Assembly (NCBI GenBank): GCA_026386995.1
Contig: JAPLMO010000282.1
Coordinates: 1-10,238 of the forward strand
Length of the DNA stretch: 10,238 nucleotides
Direction: 5' to 3'
DNA from: Planctomycetota bacterium
GTDB taxonomy: Bacteria > Planctomycetota > Phycisphaerae > FEN-1346
Numbering within the stretch: the first letter of the stretch is position 1; each line of letters opens with the position of its first letter. The position numbers and the translations under genes were made by a program. Below the pieces are notes generated by a model. It was not told the DNA's origin, searched no databases, and worked only from the letters and a program-made list of their open reading frames with translations. Shown in pieces: positions 5,440 through 10,238 of the stretch.

Positions 5440-6726
5440 ATGTCGGAACGTTCAGGGCACCTCAATCGGCGGCGGTTCTTGAAGACGGTCGTCCAGGCCG
5501 GCGCCGTGCTGGCGGCGGCGCCGTACGTCATTCCAGGCTCGGCCCTGGGCAAAGACGGCGTCGTCGCCCCCAGCGATCGGATTACGCTGGGCGGCATCGG
5601 CATCGGCAGCCGCGGCGGCTACGACCTGGGCTGTTTCCTACAGGAGCCGGACGTGCGGTTCCTGGCCATTTGCGACGTGAAGGACGCCCGGCGCACGGCC
5701 GTCAAGAAAATGGCCGACTCCAAGTACGGCAACCAGGACTGCGCGATGTACCGCGATTTCCGCGAACTGCTGGCCCGGCCCGACATCGACGCCGTCCTGA
5801 TCGCCACTGGCCCGAACTGGCACGCGTCGGCGGCCATCGCCTCCGCCAAGGCCGGCAAGGTCGTTTATTGCGAGAAGCCCTGCACGAAGAACATCGTGCA
5901 GAGCCTCATGCTGGCCGAGACTTTCCGCCGCACGGGCCGCGTCTTTCAGGGCGGCATGCAGCGGAGGAACCTGCCGCAGTTCGAGTTCGCCGTTGAACTG
6001 GCCCGCCGCGGCAAACTGGGCAAACTCCGGACCGTCCACGCCCATCCCGCCGGCATGGGGACAGGCAGCAGCGGCTGGCTCCCGGCCGAACCCGAACCGC
6101 CCAAGGAATCGGTGGACTGGGACCTGTACCTCGGCCCCGCGGCATGGCGGCCGTTCAACAAGAGACTGCTCGACGGCTTCAACTTCGAGAAGGGCGGCGG
6201 CCTGATCGGCGGCGGCGTGCTGGAATGGGGGTCCCATTGCGTCGATATCTGCCAGTGGGCCAACGATGCCGACCTGACGCAGCCCGTGGAATATGAGCCC
6301 CCCGCCAACGGACAGGCGACCGCCCTCTACGCCAACGGCGTCAAGTTGGTGCTGCGCGAGAACGGGTGGCTGAACCTGGGCTCGTGCCCCGTCCGGTTCG
6401 AGGGCGATACAGGCTGGGTGGAGGCCGGCGACAGCGGCGACATCGTCACCAGTTCGCCGGCGCTCATGGTCGGCCGCGGGGCGAAGATTCCCGGGTACCC
6501 GGCCAATAACCACATCCGCGATTTCCTCAACTGCGTGAAGACGCGCGGGCTGCCGCGGGCCAACCACGAGGTGACCTGCCACTCGCACATCACCTGCCAT
6601 GCCGTCGGCAACGCCATATTCCTGAAACGCAAACTCACACTCGATCCCAAGACCTATATGTTCGTCGGCGACGAGCAGGCCAACCGGCTGCGGTCGGAGG
6701 CGCTGCGCGAGCCATGGCGGCTGTAG
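5440..6726 (+). CDS. Tat-exported Gfo/Idh/MocA family oxidoreductase
   Basis: The 428-aa protein starts at the ATG of 5440, 7 nt after AGGAGA. The frame runs 17 codons further upstream, but without a ribosome site. The N-terminus has a twin-arginine motif, NRRRFLKTV (about 9-17), then an A/V-rich hydrophobic stretch ending near APYVIPG, so folded export with bound cofactor is likely. The Rossmann part follows: ITLGGIGIGSRG (about 48-59), CDV at the end of the second strand (Asp79), ATGPNWH, and the family signature CEKP (Glu145-Lys146-Pro147). The C-terminal domain carries GGGVLEWGSHCVDICQW, where the conserved His and Asp lie near the active site. Relatives oxidise or reduce sugars and cyclitols with NAD(P), and some exported members act as glycosidases or epimerases. 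The substrate cannot be told. A HEAT-repeat lipoprotein gene follows 124 bp downstream. Confidence 0.93.
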   Translation: MSERSGHLNRRRFLKTVVQAGAVLAAAPYVIPGSALGKDGVVAPSDRITLGGIGIGSRGGYDLGCFLQEPDVRFLAICDVKDARRTAVKKMADSKYGNQDCAMYRDFRELLARPDIDAVLIATGPNWHASAAIASAKAGKVVYCEKPCTKNIVQSLMLAETFRRTGRVFQGGMQRRNLPQFEFAVELARRGKLGKLRTVHAHPAGMGTGSSGWLPAEPEPPKESVDWDLYLGPAAWRPFNKRLLDGFNFEKGGGLIGGGVLEWGSHCVDICQWANDADLTQPVEYEPPANGQATALYANGVKLVLRENGWLNLGSCPVRFEGDTGWVEAGDSGDIVTSSPALMVGRGAKIPGYPANNHIRDFLNCVKTRGLPRANHEVTCHSHITCHAVGNAIFLKRKLTLDPKTYMFVGDEQANRLRSEALREPWRL

Positions 6727-6787
6727 CACACCGACGCTGCCGCGCGGCGGGTACGGAGGGTCTGTTGCCGAATTGCTGTTCATGTAG

Positions 6788-6808
6788 GGTGGGTGCTCTG
6801 CACCCACC
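6788..6808. repeat. Extragenic palindrome (GGTGGGTGC hairpin)
   Basis: A perfect 9-bp stem, GGTGGGTGC (6788-6796) with GCACCCACC (6800-6808), and a 3-nt loop TCT lie between the oxidoreductase and the HEAT gene. ATTTTC follows, so weak termination or attenuation is possible, but there is no real T-run. From memory, similar hairpins recur in planctomycete intergenic DNA. Confidence 0.65.
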
Positions 6809-6850
6809 ATTTTCACTTGAAAGTAGCGCCGTCATACTAGGAGACTGATA

Positions 6851-8803
6851 ATGTTGAAGATTCGGTCTTTCGCGTTGTATGCCGCCCTCGTCGCGTTGGC
6901 GGCCTGTTCGATGGCCGCCGGCCGCGCCCCTGCCGCCGCGGGCAACCAGGGGCCCGGCGCGGAGAGCAAACTGATCGCTGTGCTCAAGTCGGATGCGCCG
7001 CCGCAGGACAAGGCCATCACCTGCAAGCAACTGGCCATCTACGGCAGCCCGGCCGCGGTCCCGGCGCTGGCGGCCCTGCTGCCGGACAAGGAACTGTCGT
7101 CGTGGGCGCGGATCGCCCTGGAAGCGATCCCCGGCCCGGCCGCCGACGATGCGCTGCGTGCGGCTATGAACAAGGTGCAAGGCCGGTTGCTGATCGGCGT
7201 GATCAACTCGATCGGCGTGCGGCGCGACGCCAAGGCGGTCGGCGGCCTCGTGGCCAAACTCAAGGATGCCGATGCTGACGTTGCGTCGGCCGCGGCCGCC
7301 GCACTCGGCCGCATCGGCGGCGCCACGGCCGCCCAGGCCCTCGTGCCGATGCTGGCAACCGCGCCTGGCGGCGTTCGCCCGTCGGTCGCGGAGGGGTGCA
7401 TTCTGTGCGCCGAACGGTTCCTCGCCGACGACAATCGCGACGAGGCCGTGAAGTTGTATGACACCGTCCGCAAGGCGGACCTGCCGAAGCAGAAGGTCCT
7501 GGAGGCGACCCGCGGGGCGATCCTCGCGCGCGGCGCCGCCGGCGTGCCGCTCCTCGTGGAGCAACTGAAGTCGACCGACAACGCCCTCTTTGGCATCGGC
7601 CTGCGCACGGCCCGCGAATTGCCCGGCCCCGAGGCCACCGAAGCGGTGGCGACCGAAATGAGCCAGGCCCTTATGCTCATCGCCCTGGCCGACCGCGGCG
7701 ACGCCAAGGCGCTGCCCGCCGTGCTCAAGGTGGCCAAGACCGGCGCGACACACGTGCGGATGGCCGCAATGGCCGCGATAGATCGTTTCGGCAATGCCTC
7801 GTGTGTCCCCGCGCTTCTTGAGGTCGCAATCGAGAGCGATGCGGACCTGGCCCAGAGGGCGAAGGGAACGCTCGCGAGGCTTGCCGGCCAGGACGTCGAT
7901 GCCGACCTCGTGGCCCGCCTGCCGCAGGCCGCCGGAAAGACGCGCCAGGCCGTCATCGAGGTGGCCGGGCAGCGGCGGATCATGGCGGCCCTTCCGGCGA
8001 TTGTTAAGTGTGCCGAAGACGCCGACGCCGGCGTTCGCAGCGCCGCCATCGAGGCCATCGGCGCCATGGGCGATGACAAACAGGTGGCCGACCTCGTTCG
8101 CCTTCTCAGTAAGGCCGCCGATTCCAAGGAGCAGGCGACCATCGAGAAGGTCCTTATGACGCTCTGCAGTCGCGGCGGACCGGCCTGCGCGGCACACCTC
8201 GTACCTTTGACGCGGGGCGGCGAGAGCGCCGTACGCATCATCGCGCTGCACGCGCTGGCCTGCGCCGGCGGACCCCAGGCCCTGGCGGCCGTGAAGGCGG
8301 CGATCGCCGACAAGGATGAGGCCGTCCAGGACGAAGCGATGCGGACCCTCTCGACGTGGCCCAGCATGTGGCCGGATGACGCCGCCGCCGGGGACGCGCT
8401 CCTGGGCCTCGCGAAGTCCGCCAAAAAGACGGCGCACCAGGTGTTGGCGCTGCGCGGCTACCTGAATTATGTCCACGAGACAAAGAAACTGGGCGACGAC
8501 GAGCGCCTGGCCAGGATTAACGCCGTCCTGCCGCTGGCCACGCGGCCGGAGGAGAAGCGGCTCGTCATCTCGGCCGTCGGCACGATCGGCTCAGCCGGCG
8601 CGCTGGACATCCTGGGGACCTTGGCGGGCGACCCCGAGACCTCCGATGAAGCGTGCTCGGCCATCCTCGGTCTCCTGGGCAAGAAAGACCTGAAAGGCGT
8701 CTCGAAGCAGCAGCGCCAGAAGGCGCTCCAGACGGTGGTCGAGAAATCGAAGAACGCCGGCGTGAAGAAAAAGGCCGAAGACGCGCTGAAAGCAATCAAG
8801 TAG
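6851..8803 (+). CDS. HEAT-repeat lipoprotein
   Basis: The 650-aa protein starts at the ATG of 6851 after AGGAGA with a 7-nt spacer. The N-terminus (KIRSFALYAALVALAACSMA) is a lipoprotein signal with lipobox LAAC, so Cys19 would be lipidated and the protein held at a membrane facing outward. The rest is a solenoid of HEAT/PBS-lyase-type helical repeats. Clear units are AVPALAALLPDKELSSWARI, AVGGLVAKLKDADADVASAA, VADLVRLLSKAADSKEQATI and AVKAAIADKDEAVQDEAMRT, many with the usual D/A/V pattern between the two helices. The C-terminus is lysine-rich (KNAGVKKKAEDALKAIK). No catalytic domain is visible, so it is most likely a scaffold or binding protein. Nearness and shared export suggest, without proof, a link to the preceding Tat-dependent oxidoreductase. 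Confidence 0.9.
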   Translation: MLKIRSFALYAALVALAACSMAAGRAPAAAGNQGPGAESKLIAVLKSDAPPQDKAITCKQLAIYGSPAAVPALAALLPDKELSSWARIALEAIPGPAADDALRAAMNKVQGRLLIGVINSIGVRRDAKAVGGLVAKLKDADADVASAAAAALGRIGGATAAQALVPMLATAPGGVRPSVAEGCILCAERFLADDNRDEAVKLYDTVRKADLPKQKVLEATRGAILARGAAGVPLLVEQLKSTDNALFGIGLRTARELPGPEATEAVATEMSQALMLIALADRGDAKALPAVLKVAKTGATHVRMAAMAAIDRFGNASCVPALLEVAIESDADLAQRAKGTLARLAGQDVDADLVARLPQAAGKTRQAVIEVAGQRRIMAALPAIVKCAEDADAGVRSAAIEAIGAMGDDKQVADLVRLLSKAADSKEQATIEKVLMTLCSRGGPACAAHLVPLTRGGESAVRIIALHALACAGGPQALAAVKAAIADKDEAVQDEAMRTLSTWPSMWPDDAAAGDALLGLAKSAKKTAHQVLALRGYLNYVHETKKLGDDERLARINAVLPLATRPEEKRLVISAVGTIGSAGALDILGTLAGDPETSDEACSAILGLLGKKDLKGVSKQQRQKALQTVVEKSKNAGVKKKAEDALKAIK

Positions 8804-8819
8804 TAGCCGCCGCAATAAA

Positions 8820-8837
8820 CCCCACGCATGCGTGGGG
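8820..8837. repeat. Perfect 18-bp extragenic palindrome
   Basis: CCCCACGCATGCGTGGGG is a perfect palindrome with no spacer, 17 bp after the HEAT gene stop. It has no T-tract and its centre allows no proper loop, so a terminator is unlikely. It looks like a repeat unit or a dimeric protein-binding site. Confidence 0.65.
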
Positions 8838-8851
8838 ATGCTTCTCGATTT

Positions 8852-8909
8852 GCGCGGCGGGTCTCCTGACTCGCATGATCGCGCGGCGGTTCTCCTGAAC
8901 CGCCGCGCG
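8852..8909. repeat. Two units of a CTCCTG-loop palindromic repeat
   Basis: The second unit (8880-8909) is a perfect 12-bp hairpin, CGCGCGGCGGTT/AACCGCCGCGCG, with loop CTCCTG. The first (8852-8874) has the same left arm and loop, GCGCGGCGGGTCTCCTGAC, but a decayed right arm (TCGC). Partial copies of the arm continue at 8918-8927 (GGCGCGGCGG). This is a tandem cluster of one extragenic palindrome family. Confidence 0.75.
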
Positions 8910-8933
8910 TAAGAACCGGCGCGGCGGGCAAGA

Positions 8934-9069
8934 CGTACGTGTTTAGCGTGTCAGGTAAGACTCGTCATTCTGAGCGAGCGAGAGCGAGCGAGGAATCTCG
9001 GCCGCCCGAACGGCGAGATTCTTCGGCCCTGTAAACGGGGCCTCAGAATGACAGCGCTAAACACGTACG
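8934..9069. mobile_element. MITE-like nested inverted repeat element (136 bp)
   Basis: The outer ends are perfect 15-bp inverted repeats, CGTACGTGTTTAGCG (8934-8948) and its complement (9055-9069). Nested inside are GTCATTCTGAG (8964-8974) with CTCAGAATGAC (9042-9052), and GAATCTCG (8993-9000) with CGAGATTC (9014-9021). A GAGCGAGCGAGAGCGAGCGAG tract fills 8972-8992. The core resembles the widespread CATTCTGAGCGAAGCGAAGAATCTC-type intergenic repeat known from many phyla (from memory). No coding capacity is seen, so it would need a transposase supplied elsewhere. Confidence 0.75.
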
Positions 9070-9137
9070 GCGAGACTGTCCGCTGCGCAAATTTAACGTT
9101 GTCCCATTGGGCGTGCCGCCGCACGAAACAATCCCCA

Positions 9138-9168
9138 TCGCAAGCCCATTGTGACCAAGGGCCTGCGA
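9138..9168. repeat. Imperfect hairpin
   Basis: TCGCAAGCCC (9138-9147) pairs with GGGCCTGCGA (9159-9168) with one A-C mismatch and an 11-nt loop. It lies 16 bp from the tRNA-like fragment and could belong to the same integration-site debris. There is no T-run. Confidence 0.35.
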
Positions 9169-9183
9169 GGGGGCTGGTTTTGA

Positions 9184-9212
9184 TGGCGGAGAGGCAGGGA
9201 TTCGACCTCTCA
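9184..9212 (-). other. tRNA 3'-end-like fragment (possible att-site remnant)
   Basis: Read on the minus strand, this gives GAGAGGTCGAATCCCTGCCT followed by CTCCGCCA. It looks like the T-arm, acceptor strand, discriminator G and CCA of a serine-type tRNA. The T-loop is one base short (TCGAAT, not TTCGAAT), the T-stem pairs poorly, and no D-arm, anticodon arm or matching 5' acceptor strand is found upstream, so it is not a working tRNA. Such 3' pieces are typical of sites where integrases have duplicated a tRNA end. That reading is inference. Confidence 0.35.
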
Positions 9213-9240
9213 ATTTCCATAACCCGCGCCACTACAGATA

Positions 9241-9354
9241 CTTACGTCGCAAGCCTTTGATCCTCAAGAAGTTAGGTTTTTACTCACAATCATCCCATGT
9301 CACTCATTATCACCCAATATAATCGAAAATCAAGGCTCAGTTTGCACAAGAGTT
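9241..9354. other. AT-rich non-coding stretch with a promoter-like pair on the minus strand
   Basis: This stretch is clearly AT-richer than its surroundings and holds no credible gene. On the minus strand, TTGATT (9328-9333) and GATAAT (9306-9311) with a 16-bp spacer resemble a promoter pointing at the tRNA-like fragment. AT-rich DNA gives such matches by chance, so this is weak. Confidence 0.3.
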
Positions 9355-9545
9355 TCACAAGAACTGCTGCCTCGTGACCACAGACAACCGGCTGAAGGAA
9401 GTTCGCCCTCGGGAAGCGTTGCGGCTGAGCCATTCGTCGATGCGACCGCGGTGAAAGCGGACGACCGATGGCCCCGCCGCACCGGACATGGCCAGCGTGG
9501 TATGGAAGTCAGCATCCGTTGTGATGACCAGCCTCCCCCGGCTGT
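9355..9545 (-). pseudogene. DUF5615 (PIN-like) protein fragment, N-terminus lost
   Basis: The minus-strand frame ending at 9355-9357 reads SRGRLVITTDADFHTTLAMSG followed by AAGPSVVRFHRGR. This matches the second half of DUF5615 proteins (EGRVVVTxDxDF, then LLAxSGAxxPSVVRIR). These are small PIN-fold-like proteins, often paired with a DUF433 partner and thought to be toxins of toxin-antitoxin pairs. The first half, with its leading aspartate motif, is missing: the frame runs into plus-strand transposase sequence at about 9540. The C-terminus also looks disturbed. A neighbouring minus-strand frame gives EGELPSAGCL, which resembles the usual ELxAGxLV ending better than the current tail, suggesting a frameshift near 9410. 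No partner gene remains. Non-functional. Confidence 0.6.
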
Positions 9546-9961
9546 CGGCCGTGTCGGCGGTCACGGTTGCGCCCGTGCGACGCCGGATGGGCCTGTACTT
9601 CCGCCTTCATTCCCACAACATCCGTGCGGCCGAGGTGGTGGCGTTTCTGTTCTGACTCCACCGCCATCTGCCGCGGCGGTTCATCGTCATTCTGGACCGC
9701 TGGAACGTCCACCGGAAGGCGATCCGCGTCCTCCTGGAACGCGGGGCGGACTGGCTCCAGCCGGAATGGCTGCCGCCCTATGCCCCAGACCTCAATCCGG
9801 CCGAGCAAGTCTGGAACCACGCCAAGTATGCGGACCTGGCTAACTTCATCCCGGACGACTTGGCCGACCTTGGCCGGGCCGTCCGCTCCTCGATGGCCGA
9901 ACAACGAGATCAACCGTCGCTTATCCGCTCGTACTTTCATCTGGCTGGACTCGAACTGTAG
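9539..9961 (+). pseudogene. IS630-family transposase, 3' part with in-frame stop
   Basis: The plus-strand frame starting near 9539 gives RLSAVSAVTVAPVRRRMGLY and SHNIRAAEVVAFLF, then TGA at 9653-9655. It continues in the same frame as LHRHLPRRFIVILDRWNVHR, PEWLPPYAPDLNPAEQVW and IRSYFHLAGLEL, ending TAG at 9959-9961. The second catalytic Asp (ILDRW, codon 9695-9697) and the Glu (NPAEQ, codon 9803-9805) of the DDE triad are 35 residues apart, as in IS630/Tc1-mariner-like transposases. The first Asp and the whole N-terminal helix-turn-helix part are absent, because the sequence is cut at about 9540 against the DUF5615 fragment. Truncation plus the internal stop make it dead. No terminal inverted repeat could be assigned. 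Confidence 0.85.
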
Positions 9962-10238
9962 GCTGTTCCATTGGCAATACAGGGCTCAATAGAGCGCGCT
10001 CGCGGCCCTTCCTGGCCGAACAGCCGCCGAGAGCGCCGGCCACGATACCGCGGCGGGCCGTCGGTGCCGGGTGAAGACGGGCGTCGGGGCCCGGCGGCGG
10101 GCGGGCGATAATCCGCAGGCTTCTGACCAGGTCCTTCATCTGCGGCACCAGCGGCGGGGCGACGCTGAGGGACCGCAGCCCCAGCCGCAGGAGTTGCGGG
10201 AGGACCTCCTTGCGGCCGGCCAGTTCGCCGCAGAGGCC
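9921..10238 (-). CDS. ptsI: Phosphoenolpyruvate-protein phosphotransferase (PTS enzyme I), C-terminal end
   Basis: The minus-strand frame is open at the right edge and reads GLCGELAGRKEVLPQLLRLG followed by LRSLSVAPPLVPQMKDLVRS. It matches the last part of the enzyme I PEP-binding barrel (E. coli SVCGELAGDERATLLLLGMG, then LDEFSMSAISIPRIKKIIR). The conserved Cys (codon 10230-10232) corresponds to the active-site proton donor Cys502. Enzyme I takes phosphate from PEP and passes it to HPr. Similarity stops at about 10104. The remaining 60 residues to the stop at 9921-9923 are P/R/G-rich, and the final part is antisense to the transposase 3' end. The normal helix (about 35-40 residues) after the barrel strand seems lost, so the gene may be 3'-truncated by the insertion sequence and of doubtful function. 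The N-terminal domains are outside the window. Confidence 0.8.
   Translation of the reverse strand, partial: GLCGELAGRKEVLPQLLRLGLRSLSVAPPLVPQMKDLVRSLRIIARPPPGPDARLHPAPTARRGIVAGALGGCSARKGRERALLSPVLPMEQPTVRVQPDESTSG
9962..10103. other. GC-rich stretch between the IS630 remnant and recognisable ptsI
   Basis: No gene of its own and no clear repeat could be assigned here. It should contain the outer end of the IS630 element and whatever remains of the ptsI 3' end. The minus-strand ptsI frame crosses it without a stop, but the residues look like translated non-coding DNA. Confidence 0.4.

Noticed and set aside
5638..8476. Long minus-strand frames opposite the oxidoreductase and HEAT genes (5638-6816 and 6635-8476)
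   Set aside because: They are antisense to clear protein families, have no ribosome sites, and show G/R/H-rich composition.
8820..9069. Repeat cluster considered as a CRISPR array
   Set aside because: The units differ from one another, there are no regular unique spacers, and no cas genes are present.
9048..9260. 70-codon plus-strand frame with AERQGFDLS
   Set aside because: The motif arises from reading the complement of a tRNA 3' end; such spurious peptides are common next to tRNA-type sequences. No ribosome site.
9184..9330. tmRNA or complete tRNA gene on the minus strand
   Set aside because: No 5' acceptor strand, D-arm, anticodon arm or tag-peptide frame could be found, and the T-loop is one base short.
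9451..9992. Plus-strand frames of 130 and 141 codons over the right end
   Set aside because: They are out of frame with the transposase. The first part (GMEVSIRCDDQ) is antisense to the DUF5615 fragment and the rest is a shadow of the IS630 frame.

Overview
The window is GC-rich, densely coding bacterial DNA. It most resembles a member of the Planctomycetota (Phycisphaerae-like) or a neighbouring lineage. This is an inference from three things: the spirochaete/planctomycete/mitochondrial (spdEFG1-like) form of EF-G, a Tat-exported Gfo/Idh/MocA oxidoreductase next to a HEAT-repeat lipoprotein, and many different extragenic palindromes between genes. No marker gene fixes the taxon.

Layout. Positions 1-767 (+) hold the 3' end of a B12-binding radical SAM protein with a DUF4070-type tail, then a small unknown gene in the same transcription unit. 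A hairpin, an intrinsic terminator and a second bidirectional terminator separate these from a convergent EF-G gene (918-3017, -). EF-G has a long structured leader with a plausible promoter. From 3248 to 4083 lies a visibly AT-richer islet. A small membrane-anchored unknown gene (-) with its own promoter-like signal sits between two 60-bp direct repeats, and the second repeat is part of a MITE-like element with imperfect terminal inverted repeats. Next is a tRNA-dihydrouridine synthase gene (4102-5103, -) that may be leaderless. The divergent intergenic region beyond it carries a REPIN-like double palindrome, followed by the Tat-dependent oxidoreductase (5440-6726, +) and the HEAT-repeat lipoprotein (6851-8803, +).

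From 8804 to the right edge the DNA is a scrapyard of repeats and gene remnants: three families of palindromic repeats, a tRNA-3'-end-like fragment, an AT-rich patch, a truncated DUF5615 (PIN-like) gene fused head-on to the 3' half of an IS630-type transposase with an in-frame stop, and the C-terminal end of enzyme I of the PTS (ptsI, -), whose last helix region appears to have been replaced by insertion-sequence DNA.

How the genes relate. The two translation-related genes (EF-G, Dus) lie on the minus strand but are separated by the islet and are probably independent units. The oxidoreductase and HEAT lipoprotein share a strand, are 124 bp apart and both carry export signals, so they may act together at the cell envelope. 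No complete defence system, CRISPR array or biosynthetic cluster is present. The most unusual material is the collection of non-coding repeats and the rearranged right end.
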